Assembly: GCA_965238125.1 (NCBI GenBank)
Contig: OZ250179.1
Coordinates: 2,232,001 to 2,296,000 of the forward strand
Reading direction: 5' to 3'
From: UBA6623 sp965238125
GTDB taxonomy: Bacteria; Acidobacteriota; Terriglobia; Bryobacterales; UBA6623
Length of the DNA: 64,000 nucleotides
Made by a program: the position numbers and the translations under genes. The notes beneath the pieces were generated by a model. That model worked only from the letters and a program-made list of their open reading frames with translations, ran no database searches and was not told the origin of the DNA. Of this stretch, positions 9,133 through 18,071 are shown piece after piece; the first letter of the stretch is position 1, and every line of letters begins with the position of its first letter.

Positions 9133-10113
9133 TCACTGCCGCCGCTCGCTAGCACTACCATTCATCAGCCGGGTTTTCGCGTCCGGGTCCTCACTCGCGA
9201 AGTTGATGCGGTCGAAAAGGTCCGCGCTCAGTTCCTGTGCCCGCGCAATGTGGTTGGCGGTCATGCGCGTCCGGAGTTTGTCTTTGTTCTCGCTGGCCAA
9301 CTCATTTCCTTGCTCGACGGCAAGGTTCAACCAGGCATAGGCGAGCACGTCATCCTGCGGCACGCCCGTGCCGTTGGCGTACATGAGCCCGAGGTTATGT
9401 TGGGCGCTGGCGAACCCCTGTTCGGCGGCGAGCCGGAACCATTTCACCGCTTCGGCATCGTTTTTGGGCCCGCCCGTGCCGTTGATGTACATGCTACCGA
9501 GGTTATGTTGGGCGCTGGCGAACCCCTGTTCGGCGGCGAGCCGGAACCATTTCACCGCTTCGGCATCGTTTTCCGGCATGCCCCTGCCGTTGTCATACAT
9601 GAAACCGAGGTCGTTTTGGGCAGGGGCTAACTCCTGTTCGGCGGCGAGCCGATACCACTTCACAGCTTCGGCATCGTTTTCGGGTACGCCCCTGCCGTTG
9701 TTGTATATGAGCCCGAGGTTGTACTGCGCCTCGGCCTCACCCTGCGCGGCAGCTTGGCGGTACCAGCGCACCGCTTCGGCATCGTCCTGAGGAACGCCCC
9801 GCCCATAGGCGTACATACTCCCGAGGTTGTTCTGCGCAATGGCATGGCCCTGCCCGGCGGCCAGCCGGTACCACTTCGCGGCCTCGGCAGGATCGCTTTC
9901 CGGACCCGCGCGCCCGCCGTTGGCGAATATGATTTGACTGAAGGAGTAGATGGTGCCAAGGGTAAACTGGGCATCAACGTCACCCTGCCCGGCGCGGCGG
10001 CGAATTTCGGCGATCCAGTCCGGGTCCTGCCCGGGCACCCAAGGCGCGATTAGCGTCAAGGCCAGTGCGGAGACGGCAAGTGTCGTAAGTATGCTTGTTG
10101 GCCGCCGTTCCAT
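9133..10113 (-). CDS. Exported Sel1-repeat (SLR) protein
   Basis: This 326-residue protein has an N-terminal hydrophobic signal (TTLAVSALALTLIAPWVPGQ). About seven Sel1-like repeats of 36 residues follow, each with the pattern AEAVKWYRLAAEQG...AQ.NLG.MY.NGRGVP. Two consecutive repeats around 9420-9550 are identical over long stretches at the DNA level, indicating recent repeat duplication. Sel1 repeats are helical protein-interaction scaffolds; in secreted or periplasmic forms they often act in envelope signalling or host interaction, but no partner is visible here. The last ~60 residues are non-repetitive and charged. The start lies close to an upstream GGAGG-like sequence on the minus strand. 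The gene stands alone. Confidence 0.85.
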   Translation of the reverse strand: MERRPTSILTTLAVSALALTLIAPWVPGQDPDWIAEIRRRAGQGDVDAQFTLGTIYSFSQIIFANGGRAGPESDPAEAAKWYRLAAGQGHAIAQNNLGSMYAYGRGVPQDDAEAVRWYRQAAAQGEAEAQYNLGLIYNNGRGVPENDAEAVKWYRLAAEQELAPAQNDLGFMYDNGRGMPENDAEAVKWFRLAAEQGFASAQHNLGSMYINGTGGPKNDAEAVKWFRLAAEQGFASAQHNLGLMYANGTGVPQDDVLAYAWLNLAVEQGNELASENKDKLRTRMTANHIARAQELSADLFDRINFASEDPDAKTRLMNGSASERRQ

Positions 10114-10650
10114 TTCAACCTCCGGTCTGCGTCACTAGGGAGGGGATTGCGGAATATGCTCCCTCTGTTCACCTCCGCGCCACAACTGCTCTTCCCGTTT
10201 GCCTGACCGTTGCTGGACCCAGCGCTCGGGCCCGCGGGTGACTCCGTGATTGGAACCTCATCCCGGCGGGCTGGCAACCTGGACCCGTCTCGGCCCGTCT
10301 CCCCATTCGCGCCAAACCTGTCGCTGGTAAAAGGCTATGAAGGCGAGCGCTTCCTGTCGCCCCCCTAATAGGGGGGGCAGGCGAAGAATTTCGAAACCCC
10401 GTACGTCAGCAGCCGAATCGGCGAACGGGCAACTACGTGCCTGCAACTGCCGAGGCTCCACCCACCGTGCCCGTACTCCCGGCACTATCGACCGATCCGC
10501 CACCGGCGGCGGAAACGAATCTGGGTGGTGCGAGACGCCCGTGGGCAGCCGCCGTCATGGGACGCACATTGGGAATGGCAAGCAGAAAAGGGGCCTTTTG
10601 GCCACTTAAAAAGGGACCCCCTTGTTTGAGTTGCGGCGAGGGCTATCGCC
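10114..10650. other. Intergenic region with a strong G/C hairpin
   Basis: No convincing gene is seen in this ~540 bp. A perfect six-pair C/G stem with a TAATA loop lies at 10360-10376. It is not followed by a T run, so a rho-independent terminator is not supported. Confidence 0.4.
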
Positions 10651-10920
10651 GTGGCAGTTGAGGACAAGCCGGGCATTTTCCCCGGCGGCGCGCGGGCCGT
10701 CCACGTCACGAACAAACCGATCTGCCGGGCCCTCGGTATCGAGAACAGCAAGCACCGCCGGGGCGCGAAGGAAACGGCAACCCAGGTGCTCATGCGGCGG
10801 CTGCTGTCGCTCGATGACGTCATCGAGCGGCCGGCCCTCGGATGGCTGCCGACCGAGGAGGAGAAGGTATCGAAGGTCCTGACGGGCAACACTACGAGGG
10901 CGGGATGCGCGCTACAGCCG
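10651..10920 (+). pseudogene. Fragment of an unrecognised conserved protein
   Basis: The frame reads EDKPGIFPGGARAVHVTNKP, then CRALGIENSKHRRGAKETAT and MRRLLSLDDVIERPALGWLP. This has normal protein character: balanced composition, consistent codon use, and an alternation of charged and hydrophobic residues. I cannot name the family. It has no clear own start, and it loses sense after about 10890, where it meets the end of the convergent LuxR gene. It is probably a truncated gene. Confidence 0.35.
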
Positions 10921-10940
10921 GCAGGCAACCATCGACGCTG

Positions 10941-12089
10941 TCAGCCCCGAGCCCATGGAATGTCGGCAACCGACAGAACCAGCCGTACCAGGTCCGCTTG
11001 GCGTGAGACTCCGGCCTTGCTGAAGACGTTCTTCTTGTGCCAGCGAACCGTGCTCTCCGCGCGGCCCGTCGCCCTCACGATGTCGCGGATGGTACGGCCC
11101 TCGGCGAGCAGTGCCGCAACTACAGACTCTGCCGGCGTGAGTCCAAAGGCCGCCGCCACCAGATCCGGTTCTAACCGCAGCGGTCTCTTCGGCTCGATGA
11201 TGAGCAAGAGAGCCGCAACGCGCGGGCTCCTGAAGGACATTTCTGCATCCTCCACGGGTATGGCGTGCAGCACGGCCGGCCGCGCGCGGTCCAGGCGCGT
11301 AATCACCATTGAGCCGCTCACGCCCCGGTCGCCGTAGCGCGGAAGCGCGCGACCGAGAAGCTTCTGCAACTTGGTGTTCTCCGCTAACAACGGGGTGCAA
11401 AGGGCCCCGTTCCGATACGACAAACGATCGCCCCGGCGCAGCAGATCACGGGCACGGTCGTTCGCCTCCGCAATCCGCCCGTGCCAGTCCAACTGGATGA
11501 TGCCTGCACGCCTGTTGCCGAGCAGCTTGCCGGGCGAGGTGCCGAGCGCACCGGCCCCGGCCAGCGCGTGACGAACCCGCACGAACTGGCGCAGATGCGG
11601 AAGAAGACGCGTGATCAGGTTGACTTGGTCCGGCGACCAGTCGCTCGCGCCCACCGGATCGGCGATCATCCAGAAGATCTGCGAGTGATCGGAGCCAGTC
11701 AGGCGGACGTACAAGCTGTTCTGACAGCGGGCCTTGGCCATCCCCTCGTTGTAGACCGGCGACGTCTGCAGTTCCTGTTCGGAAAAGAGATCCGTGGCGT
11801 GGACAATCCGGCCCTCGGAGAGCTGCCGCATTCGCGGGAGGCGCACGTCCACCGCGTAGTAGTCGCGTAAGTACTCGCGCTCCCAGTCCTGACGGCGTTG
11901 GCCGCGATAGCAGAAATTCGCAAACAACGTCCCCTCGATCCTGGCAGAGTCGTCGCCGACGCCCAGAACGCTGCCCTCCGTCCGGCAGGCCTCGTCGATC
12001 AAGCCGGACGCCGCAATCCAGTGGGCATCGTCGAGCATCGCTTCGTGCAGCGACGCGAGGATGCGCTCGAACGCGTCTCGTTCGCTCAT
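10941..12089 (-). CDS. LuxR-type HTH transcriptional regulator
   Basis: This is a 382-residue protein. The C-terminal ~65 residues form a LuxR/GerE helix-turn-helix: LTPAESVVAALLAEGRTIRD, then RATGRAESTVRWHKKNVFSK and the usual AGVSRQADLVRLV ending. The N-terminal ~300 residues have no receiver domain. They contain a GAF/PAS-like sensory region, with GIIQLDWHGRIAEANDRARD typical of PAS folds in this family. The ligand and targets are unknown. The downstream paralogue at 12477-13217 shares the PAS-like segment and the HTH, so the two are related, and the second seems a truncated derivative. The start follows a purine-rich stretch (GAAAGAAAG). Confidence 0.85.
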   Translation of the reverse strand: MSERDAFERILASLHEAMLDDAHWIAASGLIDEACRTEGSVLGVGDDSARIEGTLFANFCYRGQRRQDWEREYLRDYYAVDVRLPRMRQLSEGRIVHATDLFSEQELQTSPVYNEGMAKARCQNSLYVRLTGSDHSQIFWMIADPVGASDWSPDQVNLITRLLPHLRQFVRVRHALAGAGALGTSPGKLLGNRRAGIIQLDWHGRIAEANDRARDLLRRGDRLSYRNGALCTPLLAENTKLQKLLGRALPRYGDRGVSGSMVITRLDRARPAVLHAIPVEDAEMSFRSPRVAALLLIIEPKRPLRLEPDLVAAAFGLTPAESVVAALLAEGRTIRDIVRATGRAESTVRWHKKNVFSKAGVSRQADLVRLVLSVADIPWARG

Positions 12090-12205
12090 TGCGCTTTCTT
12101 TCTTCGGCTCTGGTGGACCGCGGCCGGCGTTTCCGAAAACTCTCTTGTTCGAGTCACGAGGTCATCTCCACGTGCTCCCCCCGGCGCTGGCAAGCCCCTT
12201 CGGCC

Positions 12206-12299
12206 CCGGCCGGTACCCACTCGTCTCCAAGAGCCGGCGCTTGTTGAACCAGTCGATCCATTCGTGGACATCCATCCCCACATACTTGTCTCGTTTCAT
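12206..12299 (-). pseudogene. Chimeric IS scrap: IS110-type transposase start joined to an IS3 OrfB-type tail
   Basis: An ATG at 12299, preceded by AGGAGCG, opens MKRDKYVGMDVHE, the characteristic first residues of IS110-family transposases. The frame then immediately reads WIDWFNKRRLLE, which is typical of the C-terminal end of IS3-family OrfB. The joint lies near 12262. Nothing else of either element is present, so this is recombination debris between two elements. Confidence 0.6.
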
Positions 12300-12476
12300 T
12301 CCAACGCTCCTTTCTGGGATCAACGCGCAAACCCCAGATAAAGGGCATCCTTTCATACTGCGATAGTGCCCTGTCAGGCTACTACGGAGACTACCTGAAT
12401 TGGTAGGGTTCGGAGAAGAATAGAGGCAGCGGCCGACAACCGGGCCTCCCACCGAGAACGCCGGCACCTGCTGTGG

Positions 12477-13217
12477 TTATCCGAACTCGGCGATCGACAG
12501 CACCAGCCGCACCAGGTCCGCCTGCCGGGAAATGGACTGCTTCTTGTAGATATGCTTCAGGTGCCAATAGATGGCGTCTTTTGTGTGTCCCGCCGCCTCG
12601 GCTATGGCGCGCACGCTCTTGCCTTCGGCCAACGCGACCGCCACCCGGCTCTCCGCCGGCGTCAGCCCCAGAGTCTTGGCTACCAAGTCGGGATCGATAC
12701 GATGACGGCGCCCCGGCTCGGCAATCAGGACCAGCGCAGCGGCGTGCCGCGCTCCATAGTCCGGTTGGTGGGCCCCCACGGGCTGGACGTGCACCACGAA
12801 CGGCGGCAACCTGGAGGAGCGGCCCAGCAGCATCGATCCACTGACCGGGACAGCACCGGAGGTCGGCAGCGCGTCAGCCACCAGCCGCGCCAGACGGCAC
12901 TGGTCGTCCGGCTCGCGGGCCGAGAGCACCCCGTTGTTGTCCGACAGCCGGCCACCGCGCCGGAGGATCCTACGGGCACGGTCATTGACCTCCAGGATCC
13001 GGCCGCGCCGGTCCAGGTGGATGACGCCAATCCGGGAATCATCCAGCAGGGCAGCCGCGGTCGGGCCGTAGAGAATGACGTTGTCCCATTTGATCGGGCT
13101 GACGTCCTGGGAGCAGGGTTGCGGCCAGGCGTCGGAGGTGACGTGCGATCCCTGGAAATCGACTTTCAACAAGCCGTTGAAACTTAGCTGGAATGGCTTG
13201 GTTTGTTTTTCACCCAT
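12477..13217 (-). CDS. LuxR-type regulator with a transposase-derived N-terminus
   Basis: In this 246-residue protein, residues ~60-246 are a PAS-like segment (GVIHLDRRGRILEVNDRARR) and a LuxR HTH (LTPAESRVAVALAEGKSVRA, KDAIYWHLKHIYKK). They are homologous to the neighbour at 10941-12089. The first ~25 residues (GEKQTKPFQLSFNGLLKVDF) match the start of IS1380-family transposases, and residues ~40-52 (SPIKWDNVILYG) match the C-terminal end of the Tn3-type transposase seen at 24.8 and 36.9 kb. The true N-terminal sensory part has therefore been replaced by two transposase scraps, in frame. Whether the chimera is expressed is unknown; the DNA-binding domain is intact. Confidence 0.75.
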   Translation of the reverse strand: MGEKQTKPFQLSFNGLLKVDFQGSHVTSDAWPQPCSQDVSPIKWDNVILYGPTAAALLDDSRIGVIHLDRRGRILEVNDRARRILRRGGRLSDNNGVLSAREPDDQCRLARLVADALPTSGAVPVSGSMLLGRSSRLPPFVVHVQPVGAHQPDYGARHAAALVLIAEPGRRHRIDPDLVAKTLGLTPAESRVAVALAEGKSVRAIAEAAGHTKDAIYWHLKHIYKKQSISRQADLVRLVLSIAEFG

Positions 13218-13343
13218 TGGGTGTTGGCCTCCCTGGCGTCCTCATCGGGCTCTAGCCCCTATGAATAAAGACGCTCAAGGCCGCTGGAAGGGCGGGATGT
13301 CAAACACCAAATTGAAAATGCGGGTTAATATAGAATCTCCAAT

Positions 13344-16300
13344 ATGTCGCATGCTGCCCCGCATACCGCTCCTTACAGCGCAGTCACGAAAGTGCATTCC
13401 CGATTCATCAGCGCCGTGGCGATCTCGTTTCGGTTCTTCAACATCGCATCGCTCGCGATGATTGGCAGCCTTGCCTTGTGCGCGCAGACAAACACGGGTA
13501 GCATCCGGGTTTTAGTCTACGACGAGACCATGGCGGTGATTCAAGACGTGACCGTCACCGCTCTTGACGAGAGCCGTGGCGTAACACGGGAAGCGGTGAC
13601 GTCCGATATCGGCGAGTTCGTCTTCAGCCATCTCGCGCCGGGAATGTACACGCTGAGCTTCGAGGCATTGAATTTCGCTCCCCTCACGGTGGAGGGATTC
13701 GAAGTGCGCGTCGGCGAGATATCGACGGTTTCGCCCCAGCTCGCGGTAGCTGCAACCGAGGACCGCGTGGTCGTGTCGGCGGAATCCGCGCGGCCGGCCA
13801 TCGAACCCGAACGAGTCCAGCAGTCCGATCACATCGACTCGGTTCGTATCCAGAACCTCCCGATCAACCGTCGCGACTATCTGGGCTTGGCGCTGTTAAC
13901 CCCAGGCGTCGTGAATACCAATCACATCGCCAACGCGATTGATCGTCGCATCGCCCCCACACCCTCCTCCGGGCTCGGCATCGGTGGGGGCAACGGGCGC
14001 GGCAACACGTTCATGATTGACGGGCTGGACAACCTTTACAACTCCGGAAGCGTTCGATCCTCCATCAGCCAGAATGCCGTCCATGAGTTCCAGGTCAATA
14101 GGAACTCGTTCTCCACGGAACAGGGCGGGGCACCGGGCGGCACGATCAACATCGTCACGAAGGGCGGCACGAACGATGTGCATGGAACCCTTTTCGGCGT
14201 TCTTCGAAACCGCCGCTTCCAAGCTCGCAATTACTTTGACCCCGGCAAAGCGGCATATACGAGGGCGCAGTCCGGCCTATCCACGGGAGGTCCGATCAAA
14301 CGGAACAAGACGTTCTTCTACGCCGCTTACGAACGCCTGGACCGCCACGAGTCGCAGCTCGTTCCGCTGCTGGCCGACAGATCGTTCCTCACGTCGCTGA
14401 CCGAGTCACAGCAGTCTCTGGTCGACGCGCTCCGCTTCGCGCCGCCGACACTTACCCCACTGGTCAACCAACTCGCTTATACGCTTGTGCCGGCTAACAA
14501 TCCGGCCGTGGTGTCCCTGTTCGAGGAGAACAGCGGTGTCTTCCCCTTCGGGGAACTGCGCCAGCAGTTCATTACGCGTGTCGACCACACACTGAGGGAT
14601 GGTCACAATCTGTTCTTCCGAGGAAACTGGACTGGGCAGGAGAGCGACAACACAAATTTCGGGGCGCTCACCGCTCGCAGCAGAGGACGCAACTCGAACG
14701 TCAATGACTTCGCGGTCGCGTTCGGCGATACCTGGGTGATCAACCCCCGCTGGGTCAGCGAGACGCGTGTGGGCCTTGGGTATCACGACTTCGGCGTGTA
14801 TCCGACCGACGAGTTTGGCCCTGCGATCTCCATCGGCGCGATCACCTTTGGTAGGGACTTCATTCTCCCGACGCGAGTCGTCGAGCGCGTCTTTCAGGTG
14901 CGCCAGAACTTCATGCGCGTGTCAGGCCTCCAGACGCTCAAGTTTGGTGCCGACATCAATCCCATCCGCGATGACGTGCGAGCCGAGACATTCTTTAGTG
15001 GACGATTTATTTTTGGAGAGGCGATTCCGCTCGGAAATCTTATCGACAACGTGGCGGGCCCTGGAACGTCGCGGCTGCTCAAGGGTCTGCTGGCCGGTGC
15101 CGGCGCGGCGCACCTGGCGGGAGCCGTCGATGCGCCCATTTCGGCATTACAGGCGTTCGCCCTCGGCTTGCCAACCGTCTACCAGCAGGGCTTCGGCAAT
15201 CCCAATTGGGTGGGCTGGGCCAACCGGATGAACTTCTTCGTCGAGGATTCGATCCGAGTCTCGTCGAGTTTCCTGCTGACGCTCGGACTGCGGCACGAGC
15301 TTGAACTGAAGACGAGGTTCCCGCGCGATTACAACAACATCGCGCCGAGGGCAGGATTCGCTTGGAGTCCGAACTCGAAGACAGTGGTTCGTGGCGGTTT
15401 CGGAATCTACTATGCGCGCATTGACGGGCAAGTCGGATACATCAATGATCTGCTCGGCGAGCAGCAACAAATCAACCAAGTGTTCATCCCGTTGACGGGC
15501 GTGCCCGGCATTAACAGCCCGTTGACGGGCGGCCCGTTGACTTCCGCGGAGATCTACCAGACACTCCAAGCCCGAGGAGTCCTTGGGAAGCGGGCAATCC
15601 TACCGGAAGACTTGGCGCCTCACGGTATCGTGCCGGGCCCGGGATACCCGCTACGGGTCGGTTTCCGAGTCGTGGATGATACCGTAAACCCGTACTCCCA
15701 GCAAGGCAGTTTCGAAATCCAGCGCGAAGTGGCGGGCTACGCCTTGTCAGCGGCCTACAACTACAACCGCGGCGTTCACCTCATCCGGCCGCTGGACTTG
15801 AACATCTACGAAGCAGGTGCCGACCCAACTACCGGCAGGCCGGTGCCGGGCTTCCGCAACCCCCTGATCTTGCAGGACAACGCGTATGGCAGCTGGGGAA
15901 GATCGTACTACCACGCGATGATCGTGCAGTTGAAGAAGCGGTTCTCGGACGGGTTTACGATCTCTGCGCATCACACGTGGAGCAAGGCCATTGACGAGGC
16001 CACGGACTACAACTCGTCTTACGAGCCCCACATCCCGTGGGACGCTCGGAACGAACTCGCCCTCTCCCCCTATCACCGCGGGCACCGTTTCGTCGCACAT
16101 GCAGTGGCTCAGTCCCCGTGGAAAGCAGCTAAGGGACAAGGCTTCGGACACAACCTACTGGCGGATTTCACACTGTCCGGAATCGTGGTGGCGAACTCGT
16201 TCGCGCCATTCAACCTGAACACCGGCTTCGATTCGCTCGGCGACCGCCATACCGACACCCACCGCCCGTGGGGCCTCGGTCGCAACGCCGGGATAGGCCC

Positions 16301-16559
16301 GGCTTTCTTTGGTGTCGACATGAGGCTCACGCGCTTGTTCTCGCTGTCGGAAGCAGTGAACCTGCAGGTCAGCGGCGAAGCGTTCAACCTGCTGAACCGC
16401 ACCAATTTCAGGACGGTGAACGGCGTTGTTGGGAACACGTCCATCGAAGACCTTCCGGCAAAGCTCGTCGGGCAGCGCGGTCCGGTCACGGAACCGCTCT
16501 CATTCGCCTCGGCGTTCGATCCTCGGCAGTTCCAATTCACGTTGCGGTTGACGTTTTAG
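13344..16559 (+). CDS. TonB-dependent receptor, Oar-like, with carboxypeptidase-regulatory-like N-terminal domain
   Basis: This 1071-residue outer-membrane protein has a signal region ending around MIGSLALCAQTN. Residues ~50-135 form a carboxypeptidase-regulatory-like domain (GSIRVLVYDETMAVIQDVTV). A plug domain follows (RDYLGLALLTPGVVN; NTFMIDGLDNLYNSGSVRSS; GGTINIVTKGGTNDVHG), and then a long beta-barrel that ends in a terminal Phe (FTLRLTF). This architecture is characteristic of Acidobacteriota, which encode many such receptors for large substrates or polysaccharide products. No adjacent substrate-degrading genes reveal a specific cargo. The length is normal for the family and the gene looks intact. 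The start at 13344 is the first ATG; a later Met (MIGSL) would leave too short a signal. Confidence 0.9.
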   Translation: MSHAAPHTAPYSAVTKVHSRFISAVAISFRFFNIASLAMIGSLALCAQTNTGSIRVLVYDETMAVIQDVTVTALDESRGVTREAVTSDIGEFVFSHLAPGMYTLSFEALNFAPLTVEGFEVRVGEISTVSPQLAVAATEDRVVVSAESARPAIEPERVQQSDHIDSVRIQNLPINRRDYLGLALLTPGVVNTNHIANAIDRRIAPTPSSGLGIGGGNGRGNTFMIDGLDNLYNSGSVRSSISQNAVHEFQVNRNSFSTEQGGAPGGTINIVTKGGTNDVHGTLFGVLRNRRFQARNYFDPGKAAYTRAQSGLSTGGPIKRNKTFFYAAYERLDRHESQLVPLLADRSFLTSLTESQQSLVDALRFAPPTLTPLVNQLAYTLVPANNPAVVSLFEENSGVFPFGELRQQFITRVDHTLRDGHNLFFRGNWTGQESDNTNFGALTARSRGRNSNVNDFAVAFGDTWVINPRWVSETRVGLGYHDFGVYPTDEFGPAISIGAITFGRDFILPTRVVERVFQVRQNFMRVSGLQTLKFGADINPIRDDVRAETFFSGRFIFGEAIPLGNLIDNVAGPGTSRLLKGLLAGAGAAHLAGAVDAPISALQAFALGLPTVYQQGFGNPNWVGWANRMNFFVEDSIRVSSSFLLTLGLRHELELKTRFPRDYNNIAPRAGFAWSPNSKTVVRGGFGIYYARIDGQVGYINDLLGEQQQINQVFIPLTGVPGINSPLTGGPLTSAEIYQTLQARGVLGKRAILPEDLAPHGIVPGPGYPLRVGFRVVDDTVNPYSQQGSFEIQREVAGYALSAAYNYNRGVHLIRPLDLNIYEAGADPTTGRPVPGFRNPLILQDNAYGSWGRSYYHAMIVQLKKRFSDGFTISAHHTWSKAIDEATDYNSSYEPHIPWDARNELALSPYHRGHRFVAHAVAQSPWKAAKGQGFGHNLLADFTLSGIVVANSFAPFNLNTGFDSLGDRHTDTHRPWGLGRNAGIGPAFFGVDMRLTRLFSLSEAVNLQVSGEAFNLLNRTNFRTVNGVVGNTSIEDLPAKLVGQRGPVTEPLSFASAFDPRQFQFTLRLTF

Positions 16560-17094
16560 AAACGGCGGATTGGCCACTCCGGAGAGTGCCCTGGACGCCC
16601 TCGACGCCCCGAGTAGGCGACTAGCCGGAACCCGTCAAGGGTTCGCTTCGCTGCGGCCTACGGCCGCGCCCTTGACTGAACCCGTCCAGCCGCCGAAAGC
16701 AATCTTATACGAGGGCGATAGCTCGAAAACGATTGGACCAACCGTGGGGGCAGATCAGGGCCACTCAACGTAAGACCCTCACCTTGAGCGAGGCAGCGTG
16801 TGTACTTGTCAGCGAGGAACCTAGGTGGCCTCTCAACAGCTTGTGCTCCAAGCGCAAGCACAACGATCTGGAAGGCGCAGCGAATTGAAAGCTACCTGGC
16901 ACGCGCCGCCCGGGGGTGGACAAGCTTGTCGGGTCCGTGGAGAGGCGACCATTGAAACCGAGCACCTGTCTTTTAGCGACCACGGGGATAGGTTATTGAC
17001 AAACTAGTCGCTCTCCCGGTCCGTCGAAGTATATGTTCTGGAAGCTCTGAAGGCCAAGCGGAAGCTTCTCGGGCGGCCCCTATATCACGATTGG
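16560..17094. other. Intergenic region with an inverted repeat
   Basis: No gene is recognised in this ~530 bp. A GTCAAGGG/CCCTTGAC inverted repeat (16634-16641 and 16669-16676) encloses a second GCGGCC/GGCCGC stem. A related string (AAGGGTTCGCTGCGCC on the minus strand) occurs near 37576-37591. Its role is unknown; it may be part of an element end. Confidence 0.4.
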
Positions 17095-17100
17095 TATAAT
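17095..17100 (+). promoter_or_regulatory. Probable -10 box of the HigBA-like operon
   Basis: A perfect TATAAT lies 6 nt before the toxin ATG. A good -35 is not evident at 17-bp spacing. The position implies a leaderless or nearly leaderless transcript. Confidence 0.45.
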
Positions 17101-17106
17101 TAAGCA

Positions 17107-17433
17107 ATGAAGTGGCGTGTCGAGATCCTCAACCAAACGGTTCTGGAGGAGCTTGACGCTCTTCCGCCGGACATGCGGGCCAAATTAGACCACATAGTTC
17201 GTATGATTGAGAAACTCGGCCTACATCAGGTTCGCGAACCCTATATCAAGCCCTTCCGGGATAAGTTATGGGAGATGCGGATAAGGGGACGCGACAGGAT
17301 TGCCCGGGCCATCTACGTGACCGTGAAGGAACGCCGCATCGTCATTCTTCACGCGTTCATTAAGAAGACCCCAAAGACACCCGCTGCGGCAATTCGAACT
17401 GCTTTATTCAGAATGAAGGAGTTGAAACCATGA
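17107..17433 (+). CDS. higB: RelE/HigB (Gp49-like) toxin of a type II toxin-antitoxin pair
   Basis: This 108-residue basic protein has the RelE-superfamily pattern: LEELDALPPDMRAKLDHIVR, then VREPYIKPFRDKLWEMRIRG, and RIARAIYVTVKERRIVILHA with FIKKTPKTP. The family cleaves mRNA at the ribosome. It overlaps the downstream antitoxin gene by four bases (ATGA), the toxin-first order typical of HigBA. Repression would be expected through the antitoxin binding near the -10 box. It looks complete. Confidence 0.9.
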   Translation: MKWRVEILNQTVLEELDALPPDMRAKLDHIVRMIEKLGLHQVREPYIKPFRDKLWEMRIRGRDRIARAIYVTVKERRIVILHAFIKKTPKTPAAAIRTALFRMKELKP

Positions 17434-17708
17434 CCATTCCGTTTGCCGAACTTCGGAAGAAGTGGAAGATGGACCCGGATTTCCGGAAAGAGTACGAGGC
17501 GCTAAAACCCGAGTTCAAGCTGGCGCGAGACCTCATCGAGGCGCGCGCCAAGGCCGGATTGAGCCAGAGCGACGTGGCTGAGCGGATGGGAACGAGCCAG
17601 CCCGCCGTGGCTCGTCTGGAAAGTGGCCACAAGCCGTCCTTGAAGACCTTGGAGCGCTACGCCGAGGCTGTCGGCATGAAGGTCGAGATACGCCTCGTCG
17701 GTGGTTGA
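17430..17708 (+). CDS. higA: XRE-family antitoxin (HigA-like)
   Basis: This 92-residue protein has a central Cro/CI helix-turn-helix (AGLSQSDVAERMGTSQPAVA, then RLESGHKPSLKTLERYAEAV). It is preceded by a segment that would bind the toxin. Its start overlaps the toxin stop, so the two are translationally coupled. HigA-type proteins neutralise the toxin and repress their own operon. A CCCCGCCC/GGGTGGGG-type imperfect hairpin lies about 60 bp downstream. Confidence 0.9.
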   Translation: MTIPFAELRKKWKMDPDFRKEYEALKPEFKLARDLIEARAKAGLSQSDVAERMGTSQPAVARLESGHKPSLKTLERYAEAVGMKVEIRLVGG

Positions 17709-17772
17709 CCAGCGAATGCCGGGGGAGGGAATCCATTTACCGTTGGGTTGATTCGAAGAGTTTCCCCGCCCG

Positions 17773-17854
17773 CAGGGTGGGGCGGTTGCTACGATTCAGG
17801 CTCTCGGAAGTGGACGAGTGGGTGAAGAAAGGGTACCGAGCAGGGCTTTTGTGA
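17773..17854 (+). pseudogene. Excisionase-type HTH protein, C-terminal scrap
   Basis: The frame GRLLRFRLSEVDEWVKKGYR ending LL and a stop is the typical wing and tail of a MerR-like excisionase domain protein. No N-terminal half is present. Confidence 0.5.
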
Positions 17855-17869
17855 ATTTCACGCGGCGCG

Positions 17870-17993
17870 GCGAACAATCCAAGGATACGAGGCCATGCAC
17901 ATGATTCGGAAGGGGCAGGTGAGGTGGGTGAGCGGCTCGGGTGTTCGGCGACAGATTCAGTTCATCAACAGGCTGTTCGAGGTGGCTGCATGA
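17870..17993 (+). pseudogene. IS6-family-like transposase, C-terminal fragment
   Basis: The frame reads RTIQGYEAMHMIRKGQVRWV, followed by a short basic tail and TGA. The GYEAMHMIRKGQ string is the conserved end of IS6-type DDE transposases. The catalytic part is missing. Confidence 0.65.
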
Positions 17994-18071
17994 GACCTCG
18001 ATACCCAAGCGTTCTCCGTCACCGTTTTCAAAGTTGCAACACTGCCCCGATTTGAAGGCTGAGGAGGAGCT

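Noticed and set aside
10360..10376. Rho-independent terminator
   Set aside because: The stem is strong but is not followed by a T run on either strand near a gene end.
10258..10503. Minus-strand 81-codon frame (EILRLPPLLGGRQEALAFIA)
   Set aside because: It is somewhat protein-like, but with no start signal, no family and a neighbouring hairpin; not enough to call a gene.
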